Positions 24,917 to 33,539 of a stretch of DNA of 56,483 nucleotides are shown here, piece by piece. The translations under genes and the position numbers were made by a program. Source of the stretch: Bacilli bacterium (GTDB lineage Bacteria > Bacillota_I > Bacilli_A > ML615J-28 > CAG-698); the NCBI GenBank assembly GCA_918272565.1, contig CAKJYW010000028.1:1-56483 (forward strand). The letters are read 5' to 3'. Position 1 is the stretch's first letter. Each line of letters starts with the position of its first letter. Under the pieces are notes generated by a model that was not told the DNA's origin, did no database searches, and saw only the letters and a program-made list of their open reading frames with translations.

Positions 24917-26036
24917 AAAAGTTTTAATGCAAGGAAATGCTGCTTGTGTAGCAGGTGCAATTAAGGCCGGAATGCGTTTCTTTGCTGGTTATCCTATTAC
25001 ACCATCAACAGAAATAGCTGAAATGGCTAGCTTGAAATTGCCTACAGTTGGTGGTCATTTTATCCAAATGGAAGATGAACTAGCTAGTATGGCAGCTATA
25101 ATTGGTGCTTCTTGTGTAGGTGTTAAATCAATGACCGCTACAAGTGGACCTGGATTTAGTCTAAAGCAAGAGAACATCGGTTATGCATGCATGGCTGAAA
25201 TCCCATGTGTTATCGTAAACGTTCAAAGAAGTGGACCATCTACTGGTCTACCAACAAGTCCATCTCAAGGCGATGTTATGCAATCAAGGTGGGGAACACA
25301 TGGTGATCATCCAATGATCGTTTTATCTCCTAGTTCAGTTACTGAAACTTACTACCTTACAATCCGTGCTTTTAATTTAGCTGAAAAGTATAAAACACCT
25401 GTTATTTTATTAATGGATGAAATTATTGGACATTTAAGAGAAGGAATCGAAATTAATGATGAAGATGTTCAAATAATTGAAAGAAATAAGCTAGATTTAA
25501 ATGAGAACAAAAAAGGATATGAAGTAAGTGGTGATGAGTTAGTACCTTCTAAACATTTACAAGGTAACATGAAATATAACATCACTGGTTTAAGTCATGG
25601 CTTTGATGGCTTCCCAACAAACAATAACAAGGTTGCTGGGGAACTTCATGAAAGACTAATGAAGAAGATTGATGAAAATAAAGATGATATTGTTACATAT
25701 CAAGAATATAAGACTGATGATGCTGATACTATCGTTGTATGCTTTGGTGGTAGTGCTAGAATTGTAGCTACTGCTGTTGATATGGCACGTGAAGAAGGTT
25801 ATAAAGTAGGAATGTTTAGAGCAATAACTATTTGGCCTTCACCTGAGGAAGCTTTAAGAAAGTTATCAGAAAGAGTTAAGAGAATAATTGTTGTAGAACA
25901 TAATTATGGTCAATATTTACTAGAAGTACAAAGAATTGTAAATAATCCTAATTGTAAGATAGACTTTTTAGGCAAAGTCGACGGAACTGTTATTATTCCT
26001 GATGAAGTCTTAAAAGTTATTAAGGAGGTAAAATAA
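24909..26036 (+). CDS. korA: 2-oxoacid:ferredoxin oxidoreductase, alpha subunit
   Basis: The 375-residue product begins MSKKVLMQGNAACVAGAI and has GYPITPSTEIAEM and ATSGPGFSL, conserved in the pyrimidine-binding alpha subunit of KorA/VorB type. The C-terminal part (IVVEHNYGQYLLEV) is the transketolase-like domain II. It binds the thiamine ring side of TPP with korB. GAGGAG lies 10 bases upstream inside korD. A start at 24849 would be a frame shadow in the ferredoxin gene. TAATG overlap with korB indicates coupling. Alternative substrate: branched-chain 2-oxoacids, but sucCD linkage favours 2-oxoglutarate. Confidence 0.9.
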   Translation: MSKKVLMQGNAACVAGAIKAGMRFFAGYPITPSTEIAEMASLKLPTVGGHFIQMEDELASMAAIIGASCVGVKSMTATSGPGFSLKQENIGYACMAEIPCVIVNVQRSGPSTGLPTSPSQGDVMQSRWGTHGDHPMIVLSPSSVTETYYLTIRAFNLAEKYKTPVILLMDEIIGHLREGIEINDEDVQIIERNKLDLNENKKGYEVSGDELVPSKHLQGNMKYNITGLSHGFDGFPTNNNKVAGELHERLMKKIDENKDDIVTYQEYKTDDADTIVVCFGGSARIVATAVDMAREEGYKVGMFRAITIWPSPEEALRKLSERVKRIIVVEHNYGQYLLEVQRIVNNPNCKIDFLGKVDGTVIIPDEVLKVIKEVK

Positions 26037-26854
26037 TGGCTAGCAAGTTAATTGAAAAGTATTTTCGCTATGAGCATTTACCTCAAATATGGTGCCAGGG
26101 ATGTGGAAATGGAATCATCCTTCGTGATGTTGTTAAAGCAATTGATGATTTAGGATTAGATGTAGATAAGACTGTTATTGTTAGTGGTATTGGTTGCTCA
26201 TCTAGAGCTGCTGGTTACCTTAATTTCTTAACACTACACACTACTCATGGTAGAGCTGTTGCTTTTGCAACTGGTATCAAGATGGCTCGTCCTGAACTTA
26301 ATGTTATTGTGCTTGCAGGTGATGGTGATTTATCAGCAATCGGTGGTAACCACTTGATTCACGCAGCAAGACGTAACATCAATATTACTGTTATTGCCTT
26401 TAATAATAATATCTATGGAATGACTGGTGGACAATACTCACCAACAACTCCAACTGGAGATTATGGAACTACAGCTCCTTATGGTAATATTGACCGTCCA
26501 TTTGATATTGCGCTCCTTGCAAAAGGTGCTGGCGCTACATATGTAGCTAAAGGTGACTGCTTCCATGTAGTTCAAACAACAAAGCTTATCCGTGATGGTA
26601 TAAAACATAATGGTTTTTCTATAATTGAAGTTGCTGATGTTTGTCCTACTTATTATGGAAGAAAGAATAAAAAGGGTAATGCTGTTGACATGATGACTTA
26701 TCAAAAAGAAAATATGATAAGTGCTGAAGCTGCATTAGCTATGAGTGAAGAAGAAAGAAAAGGAAAGATAATCGTTGGTAAAATTTGTGAAAATGATTAT
26801 CCAGAACTTACTGAAGAATATCAAAAAATTATTGATAGAGTAATGGTGAAATAA
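26036..26854 (+). CDS. korB: 2-oxoacid:ferredoxin oxidoreductase, beta subunit (TPP-binding)
   Basis: The 272-residue protein has WCQGCGNG at the start, GIGCSSRAAGYLN, and the TPP/Mg motif GDGDLSAIGGNH followed by NNNIYGMTGGQ. The Cys residues of WCxGC and GIGCS fit [4Fe-4S] ligands of this subunit. It decarboxylates the 2-oxoacid on TPP. Start overlaps the korA stop by one base. Confidence 0.92.
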   Translation: MASKLIEKYFRYEHLPQIWCQGCGNGIILRDVVKAIDDLGLDVDKTVIVSGIGCSSRAAGYLNFLTLHTTHGRAVAFATGIKMARPELNVIVLAGDGDLSAIGGNHLIHAARRNINITVIAFNNNIYGMTGGQYSPTTPTGDYGTTAPYGNIDRPFDIALLAKGAGATYVAKGDCFHVVQTTKLIRDGIKHNGFSIIEVADVCPTYYGRKNKKGNAVDMMTYQKENMISAEAALAMSEEERKGKIIVGKICENDYPELTEEYQKIIDRVMVK

Positions 26855-27394
26855 ATGGGAAATAATAGAGAAGAACTAAGACTAACTGGCTCTGGTGGTC
26901 AAGGTGTCATTTTAGCAACAATCATTCTAGCTGATATTGCGTTACAAGCTGGTAAATATGTTGCTCAATCACAATCTTACGGCCCTGAAGCTAGAGGTGG
27001 TCTTTGTAAAGCTGAAGTAATCATTAGTAACAAAGAGATTGGCTATACAAAAGTCATGAATCCAACATTATTATTATCTTTAACACAGAGTTCACTTGAT
27101 ACTTATTCTAAGACAATTGATGAAAATTGTATTTTAGTTGTTGATTCAAGTTTAGAAGTAAAAGAAAATGTAAAATGTAAAAAGCTATATCAATTTCCTA
27201 TTCTTTCATGTGCTAAAGAGAAAGTTGGAAAAGTCTTCACTGCAAACATTGTTGCTGTGGGACTACTTTGTAATATCTTAGGTTTTACTGATCAAGAATT
27301 AATTAAAGAAACTGTATTAAAATACGTTCCAAAAGGAACAGAAGAAATTAATAATAAGGCACTTGATGAAGGCTTTAATCTTTTTAAAGAGTAA
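26855..27394 (+). CDS. korC: 2-oxoacid:ferredoxin oxidoreductase, gamma subunit (CoA domain)
   Basis: The 179-residue product starts LRLTGSGGQGVILA and has SQSYGPEARGG, hallmarks of the gamma domain that places CoA. It directly abuts korB with a GGTGAAATAA ribosome site. With korD, A and B it completes a four-subunit enzyme that yields succinyl-CoA, CO2 and reduced ferredoxin if the substrate is 2-oxoglutarate. Confidence 0.92.
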   Translation: MGNNREELRLTGSGGQGVILATIILADIALQAGKYVAQSQSYGPEARGGLCKAEVIISNKEIGYTKVMNPTLLLSLTQSSLDTYSKTIDENCILVVDSSLEVKENVKCKKLYQFPILSCAKEKVGKVFTANIVAVGLLCNILGFTDQELIKETVLKYVPKGTEEINNKALDEGFNLFKE

Positions 27395-27408
27395 GCGAGG
27401 TCGATATT

Positions 27409-28563
27409 GTGAAAATTCATGAATATCAAGCAAAAGAATTGTTTAGAAAATATGGTATTCCAACAGATAATGGAATATTAGTGAGTGAAAAAGGTGGAGA
27501 TTTAGAAATACCTTTTGATCCTCCATATGTTATAAAAGCACAGGTTCATAGTGGAGGAAGAGGCAAAGCTGGTGGAGTTAAGTTAGCTAAAAGTATTAAC
27601 GAAGCAAAAGAAATCGTGAATAATATGATTGGTTCAACTTTATACACTAAGCAAGTACCTGATGGAAAGAAAGTTAATCAAGTATTAATAACTGATGCTA
27701 GTGCTCTAACAAAGCAAATGTATTTAGCTTTAACAGTTGATGCTGCTAGAGAAGGGATTGCGGTAATTGCATCTTTAGAGGGTGGAACTGAAATTGAAGA
27801 AGTAGCATCAAGCAATCCAGAAAAGATCTACACTGAAGTGATTCCTTATGAAATTGGATTAAAGACTTATCATGCTACTTATATTGCAAAGAAATTAGAG
27901 ATTAAAAAAGAAAACATTAACACATTTGTTACAATGCTTAAAAATATGTATAAGATGTTTTTCGAACTTGATTGCTCATTAATTGAAATTAATCCATTAG
28001 TTGAAAATGATAATGGACTTATTGCAATCGATGCTAAAGTTAATTTTGATGATAATGCTCTTTATCGTCACCCTGAACTTCTTGAATTGCGTGATACTAA
28101 AGAAGAAGATCCTAAAGAACTTCTAGCTATGGAGCATGATCTTAATTTCGTTACATTAAATGGTAATATTGGTTGCTTAGTTAATGGTGCTGGTCTTGCT
28201 ATGGCTACAATGGATATCATTAAATCTTATGGTGGCTCTCCTGCAAACTTCCTAGATATCGGTGGAAGTGCAACAGTCGAAAGAGTTACAGCTGCTTTTA
28301 AGATTTTACTTATGGATGAAAATGTAGAAGCTATTATGGTAAATATCTTTGGTGGAATCATTAAATGCGATGTTGTAGCTGAAGGAATAGTAGAAGCTGC
28401 TAAAGCTGTAGAACTAAATGTTCCTCTAGTTGTTAGGTTAAACGGAACAAATTATGAGCTTGGTAAGGAAATAATCTCTAAATCAGGATTAAACATCATC
28501 TATGCATCAGATATGCATGATGCTGTTATAAAGACAGTTAAAGCAAGTAGAGGTGAACTATGA
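27409..28563 (+). CDS. sucC: Succinyl-CoA synthetase beta subunit (GTG start)
   Basis: The 384-residue protein begins (V)[17 protein letters not shown], the ATP-grasp opening of SucC, with [14 protein letters not shown] for nucleotide binding, EINPLV, and [11 protein letters not shown] with NIFGGI in the CoA-ligase half. It forms the nucleotide-binding half of the enzyme that converts succinyl-CoA + ADP + Pi to succinate + ATP. The start is GTG 27409 with GCGAGG upstream. It lies 14 bases after korC and overlaps sucD by 4 bases. Confidence 0.95.
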   Translation: MKIHEYQAKELFRKYGIPTDNGILVSEKGGDLEIPFDPPYVIKAQVHSGGRGKAGGVKLAKSINEAKEIVNNMIGSTLYTKQVPDGKKVNQVLITDASALTKQMYLALTVDAAREGIAVIASLEGGTEIEEVASSNPEKIYTEVIPYEIGLKTYHATYIAKKLEIKKENINTFVTMLKNMYKMFFELDCSLIEINPLVENDNGLIAIDAKVNFDDNALYRHPELLELRDTKEEDPKELLAMEHDLNFVTLNGNIGCLVNGAGLAMATMDIIKSYGGSPANFLDIGGSATVERVTAAFKILLMDENVEAIMVNIFGGIIKCDVVAEGIVEAAKAVELNVPLVVRLNGTNYELGKEIISKSGLNIIYASDMHDAVIKTVKASRGEL

Positions 28564-29465
28564 GCGTATTGATTGATGAAAATACTAGAGTAATAGTTCA
28601 AGGTATTACTGGTAAAACAGGAAGTTTCCATACTGAGCAAATGCTTAAATATGGTACAAAGATTGTGGCTGGTGTCACTCCAAATAAAGGAGGAACAGTT
28701 GTCTTTGATACTATTCCTGTATTTGATACTGTAAAGGAAGCAAAAGAAGCAACAAAAGCTAATGCTTCAATTATCTTTGTTCCACCTAAGTTTGCTAAAG
28801 ATAGTATCTTAGAAGCAATTGATGCGGATCTTGAATTAGTTGTAGTTATAACTGAAGGTATACCTGCACTAGATATGCTAGAAGTTAAAAGATATTTACA
28901 TGGTAAAGCTACAAGACTTATTGGTCCAAATTGTCCTGGTTTAATCACTCCAGGTAAATGTAAAATCGGAATTCTCCCTGCATCAATTTATAAAAAAGGA
29001 CATATTGGTGTAGTATCTCGATCTGGTACTTTAACATATGAAGTAACAAATCAGTTATCTATATTAAATATCGGTCAATCAAGCGCAATTGGTATTGGTG
29101 GAGATTCACTTCGAGGAACATCATTTGTTGATGTTTTGAAGTTATTTAATGAAGATGAAGACACTTATGGAATTGTGATGATTGGTGAGATTGGTGGAAC
29201 AGGCGAAGAAGAAGCTGCTAGTTGGATTAAAGAAAACTGTAAAAAACCAATTGTTTCCTTTATTGCAGGTAGCACTGCTCCAAAAGGAAAGAGAATGGGA
29301 CATGCTGGTGCCATTATCTCTGGTGGAAAAGGAACAGCTAGCGATAAGAAGCAATGCTTAAAAGATGCTGGTGTTAAGATTTGTGAGACACCTGATGTAA
29401 TTGGAGAAGCAATGTATGAACTTTTGAAAGAAAAGGGACTACTTGAAAAATGTTTAGTCAAATAA
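28560..29465 (+). CDS. sucD: Succinyl-CoA synthetase alpha subunit
   Basis: The 301-residue protein has the CoA-binding Rossmann part with [23 protein letters not shown] and the active phosphohistidine in [15 protein letters not shown] (near residue 243). The His is phosphorylated during turnover and passes phosphate to ADP bound by SucC. Coupled ATGA overlap with sucC. Last member of the kor-suc run; gdhA follows after 46 bases with no terminator between. Confidence 0.95.
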   Translation: MSVLIDENTRVIVQGITGKTGSFHTEQMLKYGTKIVAGVTPNKGGTVVFDTIPVFDTVKEAKEATKANASIIFVPPKFAKDSILEAIDADLELVVVITEGIPALDMLEVKRYLHGKATRLIGPNCPGLITPGKCKIGILPASIYKKGHIGVVSRSGTLTYEVTNQLSILNIGQSSAIGIGGDSLRGTSFVDVLKLFNEDEDTYGIVMIGEIGGTGEEEAASWIKENCKKPIVSFIAGSTAPKGKRMGHAGAIISGGKGTASDKKQCLKDAGVKICETPDVIGEAMYELLKEKGLLEKCLVK

Positions 29466-29511
29466 TGTTGTAATGAGTAAGTAAAATATTATCATGAGAA
29501 AAGAGGAAAAT

Positions 29512-30858
29512 ATGTACAAAAGTGAGTATTTAAATAGAATTTATGAATCAGTTGTTAAAAAATGCCCTGGTGAAAAAGAATTTATTAATGCTGTAGAAGA
29601 GTTTTTAGATTCAATGGAATATCTAGTAAAAGTTGATCCTAGTATTGAAAAGAATGCTATTCTAGAAAGATTAGTCGTTCCAGAAAGAGTTTTTCAATTT
29701 AGAGTTCCATGGATGGGTGATGATGGAAAGATTCATGTTAATACTGGTTACCGTGTTCAATTCAATAGTGCTATTGGACCTTTTAAGGGTGGTATTAGAT
29801 TAGATGAATCTGTTAATCTATCAATTATTAAATTCTTGGGTTTTGAACAAATATTCAAAAATTCTTTAACAGGACTTCCTATGGGTGGAGGTAAAGGTGG
29901 ATCTGACTTTAGTCCTATTGGAAAGAGTGATAATGAAGTAATGCGTTTCTGTCAAGCATTTATGACTGAACTATTCCATTTTATTGGACCTGACACTGAC
30001 GTTCCAGCTGGTGATTTAGGCTGTGGTGCTCGTGAAATCGGTTATTTATATGGAATGTATAAGAAACTTACTAAAGAACATACAGGTGTATTAACAGGAA
30101 AAGGATTATCATTTGGTGGTTCTCTAGCTAGAACTGAAGCTACAGGATTTGGTTTAGCATATTTCACTAGTGAAATGTTAAAGACTTACAAGAACGATTC
30201 ATTCAAAGGAAAGAAAGTAATTGTAAGTGGTTGTGGAAATGTTGCTAAACATGCAGCTTTGAAAGTTCATGAATTAGGCGCAACAGTTGTAGCTATGAGT
30301 AATATTCAAGGATATTTCTATGATGAAAATGGATTAGATGTTTATGCTATTAAAGAAATATCTGATAGAACTATCAATATTATTGAAGAATATACAAAGC
30401 TTTATCCAAATACTAAGAGCGGTGAAAACAAGCATGACATTTGGAAAATTAAATGCGATATAGCAATGCCATGTGCAACTCAAAACGAAATCAATTTAGA
30501 TGATGCTAAAGAATTAGTTAAGAACGGATGCATGATTTTAGCTGAAGGAGCTAACATGCCAACTGAACTAGATGCTATTAGATATTTAATGAAGAATGGC
30601 GTAATCTTTAGCCCTGGTAAAGCAAGCAATGCTGGTGGAGTTGCAGTAAGTGGATTAGAAATGACTCAAAATGCTGAACACTTATCTTGGACATTCGAAG
30701 AAGTTGATAACAAGCTTAAAGATATCATGAAATCTATTTTCAACCTTTGCTATGAAACAGCTAAGAAATTCAATGAACCAGAAAATCTTTCATTAGGTGC
30801 TAATGTTGCTGGATTCTTGAAAGTTAAAGACGCTATTATTAGAGAAGGTCTTGTATAA
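29512..30858 (+). CDS. gdhA: Hexameric-type glutamate dehydrogenase
   Basis: The 448-residue product is a full-length family-I Glu dehydrogenase with GLPMGGGKGGSDF (catalytic and substrate-binding Lys), VPAGDLGCGAREIG, and the dinucleotide motif SGCGNVAKHAALK. It interconverts glutamate with 2-oxoglutarate + NH4+. ATG 29512 follows AGAGGAAA; the ATG at 29494 would add six residues and lacks such a site. NADP or NAD use cannot be read by eye. Directly behind kor and suc genes it probably supplies 2-oxoglutarate from glutamate, although an assimilatory role is possible. Confidence 0.93.
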   Translation: MYKSEYLNRIYESVVKKCPGEKEFINAVEEFLDSMEYLVKVDPSIEKNAILERLVVPERVFQFRVPWMGDDGKIHVNTGYRVQFNSAIGPFKGGIRLDESVNLSIIKFLGFEQIFKNSLTGLPMGGGKGGSDFSPIGKSDNEVMRFCQAFMTELFHFIGPDTDVPAGDLGCGAREIGYLYGMYKKLTKEHTGVLTGKGLSFGGSLARTEATGFGLAYFTSEMLKTYKNDSFKGKKVIVSGCGNVAKHAALKVHELGATVVAMSNIQGYFYDENGLDVYAIKEISDRTINIIEEYTKLYPNTKSGENKHDIWKIKCDIAMPCATQNEINLDDAKELVKNGCMILAEGANMPTELDAIRYLMKNGVIFSPGKASNAGGVAVSGLEMTQNAEHLSWTFEEVDNKLKDIMKSIFNLCYETAKKFNEPENLSLGANVAGFLKVKDAIIREGLV

Positions 30859-30869
30859 TACAAAAAAAT

Positions 30870-30900
30870 GCTATTCTCATTATTTGGGAATAGCTTTTTT
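30870..30900 (+). terminator. Terminator of gdhA
   Basis: A 9-bp stem with one wobble (30870-30878 with 30886-30894), loop ATTATTT, then six T. Confidence 0.88.
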
Positions 30901-30985
30901 ATTTGTTAATATAGATGGTTTTCCATAAAAAGTTAATTTAAAGAACTATAAATTTTTATAAATTATAGATTTTTATAAAATGTAG

Positions 30986-30994
30986 TGTTACAAT
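30986..30994 (+). promoter_or_regulatory. Extended -10 promoter of the DUF2188 gene
   Basis: TGT-TACAAT (30986-30994), no good -35. Just upstream, 30945-30980 holds two imperfect copies of an AT-rich unit (ATAAATTTTTATAAA / ATAGATTTTTATAAA). Confidence 0.45.
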
Positions 30995-31035
30995 GATATT
31001 AGAAATGATTCAATTTAAAGGAGAGGGGTAAAAAA

Positions 31036-31245
31036 ATGGCAGAACCAAAAGTTGTATATCATGTTTCTAAGAGAGATAATAACGGAAGAGAATGGAAAGT
31101 ATTTATTCAAGGATCTGATAAAGTTATTAAATTATTTGCTACTCAACAAGAAGCACTAAAATATGCTACTTCATTATGTAAGAACAAGGACAATGGAAGT
31201 TATGTAATGCTTCATGGTCTTGATGGAAAGATTAGAAAATACTAA
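31036..31245 (+). CDS. Small DUF2188 protein
   Basis: The 69-residue protein reads VVYHVSKRDNNGREWKV at the start, then FATQQEALKYATSL and ends HGLDGKIRKY, the DUF2188 pattern. Function of the family is unknown; it is small, soluble and common in Bacillota. It has an unusually strong ribosome site (AAAGGAGAGGGG) and is a single-gene unit with promoter and terminator, which suggests high expression. Confidence 0.85.
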   Translation: MAEPKVVYHVSKRDNNGREWKVFIQGSDKVIKLFATQQEALKYATSLCKNKDNGSYVMLHGLDGKIRKY

Positions 31246-31252
31246 AAGAATT

Positions 31253-31285
31253 AACTTAAATAGGTTACCTATTTAAGTTTTTTTT
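31253..31285 (+). terminator. Terminator of the DUF2188 gene
   Basis: A perfect 12-bp stem (31253-31264 with 31268-31279), loop TTA, then six further T. Confidence 0.93.
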
Positions 31286-31310
31286 ATGCTTTATTTTTTT
31301 GAAATTATAC

Positions 31311-31339
31311 TTAAAAAAATAGTAATTTTGTAGTATAAT
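31311..31339 (+). promoter_or_regulatory. Probable promoter of the EIIC-EAL gene
   Basis: TATAAT at 31334-31339 with a weak TTAAAA 17 bases upstream (31311-31316). Confidence 0.45.
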
Positions 31340-31389
31340 AAGTAACGTGAGAATTGGTGTTTATTTGCCTTGGTTATTGGAGGAATAAT

Positions 31390-33498
31390 ATGACAAACAA
31401 ACTAATGATAAATTATTATAAAACAATAGATAAAATTCAAAAGAGACCATCTATTAAGGCCATTCGTAACGGATTAGTTAATATGATACCAGTATTAATT
31501 ATTGGTGCATTCTCTTTGATTCTAAAGACATTCCCTATTAAGGGATATCAAACATTTATTAACACTTTTGCCAATGGATTTATACTAAATCTGTTTGATT
31601 TTATTTATCAAGCAACATTTGGTGTACTTGCTGTTTATATGACATTTTCAATCAGTCGTTCATATATGAAGTTTAAAGCTGACCCTGATACTGTTCATGG
31701 TGGGGCAATTTTAGCTTCAATTCTTTGTTTCTTCATTTTGTCAGGTGCGTATCTTCCAGGATTTGGACTTGATAAGATGGGACCTAAAGCAATGCTTCCA
31801 GCAATCATTTCAGGTTTAGGTGCATCAAGTTTATATTTATTATTCTATCGTTTGTTTAATAAGAAGATGAGACTTAGTTTTGCAGCGGGATCTGACAGAA
31901 ATTTCAATAGAATGTTATCAACATTCATTCCAATTTCATTAGTTGCTATTTCCTTTGCCTTAACAAATATCATCATCACTAGAATATTTAAAACAGATTC
32001 CTTCCATGATTTATATATCAATATTTTAAATAATTTATTCTCATATGGAGGAGATAAACCAGGATTTTTTAAAGGTTTCTTCTTTGTATTATTATCATCA
32101 ATTCTATGGTTCTTTGGTGTTCACGGAAGTGATGCCTTAGAAGGTGTAATGCAAACAGTGTTTGTTCCAGGACTTTTAGAAAACCAAGCTGCAATTGCTG
32201 CCGGTGCTCAACCAACTGCAATTCTTTCTAAGCAATTCTTTGATTGCTTCGTATTAATGGGTGGATGTGGTGCCACAATTTGTTTGCTTATTGCCATTTT
32301 GTTGTTCTCACAAAATCGTTCAAGAAGAGGACTAGGAATTACCGCTTCCTTCCCTATGATATTTAACATTAATGAGTTAATGGTATTTGGTCTACCAATC
32401 ATCTTTAACCCAATTATGTTAATTCCATTCCTTGTTACTCCGCTTGTATGTTATTCAATTAGCTATTTAGCTACTGCAATTGGAATTGTACCAATGATAG
32501 CAACAGAAATTGAGTGGACTACTCCAGTTTTACTGGGTGGCTATCTCGCTACAAACTCTATCACAGGTGCTTTATTGCAATTATTTAATATTTGTGTTGG
32601 TGTTTTAATTTATGTTCCATTCGTTCGTATTTTAGATAAAGAAAGCGAACGTAATAGTCGTCAAATGTACAATGAATTTATTAAATATTACATCGACAAT
32701 GAGCAAATGTTACAAAGTGAGACATTAATTGATTTAAATAGTGTCTATGGTAACTATGCAAAAGAACTATGTGCTGAATTAAAACATGACTTAGTTGAAA
32801 ACATTAGATTCTTCTACCAACCTCAATACGATTATACTGGTAAGTGTGTGGGAGTAGAAGCACTTCTTAGATGGAAACATCCAGAGCATGGATTCTTATA
32901 TCCTCCACTAGTTATTAAACTAGCAAAAGAATGTGGAGTCTTAACTCGTTTTGAAGAAGAAGTATTTTTACATGTTCTAAAAGAACGTGATGAAGTAATT
33001 GAGAAATATGGTAAAGGAATTTCTTTATCAATTAATATTAGTGGTGACACTATCACTAATAGTGAATTCATTCAATTCTTGAAGCAACAAGATAAAGTTG
33101 ATCCATTTATGGGTAAAAATGTTCACATCGAAGTTACTGAAAGAGCAGCTTTATCACTTGATGATAAGACTTATATTGCTTTAAAGGAACTTAAAGATTT
33201 AGGAATTGGACTTGAAATAGATGACTTCTCAATGGGTCAAACTTCAATTCAATATTTGAAATACAACTTGTTTGACTGCTTGAAGATTGATGGATCTTTA
33301 GTTAGTGGATTAACTACTTCTCAAAACTGTCGTGAGATTATCTCTTCAATCACTGAACTAACTAGCGCCCTTAACATTTATGTTATCGCTGAGTTTGTTG
33401 AAACAGAGGAACAAAAAGAAATCTTACATTCAATTGGATGCGATAGATATCAAGGATGGTTATATTCTAAAGCTGTTCCACTTAATGAAGAAGAATAA
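31390..33498 (+). CDS. PTS EIIC-like membrane domain fused to an EAL (c-di-GMP phosphodiesterase) domain
   Basis: The 702-residue product joins an N-terminal EIIC-like region (about 1-420, roughly ten helices, lactose/cellobiose type with FFGVHGSD and FNINELMVFGLPI) to a C-terminal EAL domain (about 460-700). EAL residues appear intact: EALLRW (Glu490), NISGD, EVTERA, DDFSMG, LKIDGS, Glu in AEFVE and Gln in YQGWLYSK, so hydrolysis of c-di-GMP is predicted. The usual NEP motif of EIIC reads NEL, and no EIIA or EIIB domain is present or nearby. The membrane part may therefore act as a sugar sensor. ATG 31390 follows GGAGG; the frame upstream lacks a ribosome site. Confidence 0.9.
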   Translation: MTNKLMINYYKTIDKIQKRPSIKAIRNGLVNMIPVLIIGAFSLILKTFPIKGYQTFINTFANGFILNLFDFIYQATFGVLAVYMTFSISRSYMKFKADPDTVHGGAILASILCFFILSGAYLPGFGLDKMGPKAMLPAIISGLGASSLYLLFYRLFNKKMRLSFAAGSDRNFNRMLSTFIPISLVAISFALTNIIITRIFKTDSFHDLYINILNNLFSYGGDKPGFFKGFFFVLLSSILWFFGVHGSDALEGVMQTVFVPGLLENQAAIAAGAQPTAILSKQFFDCFVLMGGCGATICLLIAILLFSQNRSRRGLGITASFPMIFNINELMVFGLPIIFNPIMLIPFLVTPLVCYSISYLATAIGIVPMIATEIEWTTPVLLGGYLATNSITGALLQLFNICVGVLIYVPFVRILDKESERNSRQMYNEFIKYYIDNEQMLQSETLIDLNSVYGNYAKELCAELKHDLVENIRFFYQPQYDYTGKCVGVEALLRWKHPEHGFLYPPLVIKLAKECGVLTRFEEEVFLHVLKERDEVIEKYGKGISLSINISGDTITNSEFIQFLKQQDKVDPFMGKNVHIEVTERAALSLDDKTYIALKELKDLGIGLEIDDFSMGQTSIQYLKYNLFDCLKIDGSLVSGLTTSQNCREIISSITELTSALNIYVIAEFVETEEQKEILHSIGCDRYQGWLYSKAVPLNEEE

Positions 33499-33503
33499 AA
33501 AAT

Positions 33504-33532
33504 ACCGTTACTTTTTAAAAGTAACGGTTTTT
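33504..33532. terminator. Bidirectional terminator between the EIIC-EAL and YfcC genes
   Basis: An 11-bp stem (33504-33514 with 33518-33528) with A-run left and T-run right, between convergent genes. Confidence 0.88.
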
Positions 33533-33539
33533 GTTTTAC

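Noticed and set aside
30945-30980. Tandem AT-rich repeat before the DUF2188 gene as a regulatory element
   Set aside because: Two imperfect copies of a very AT-rich unit are expected by chance in such DNA; noted only as part of the promoter region.
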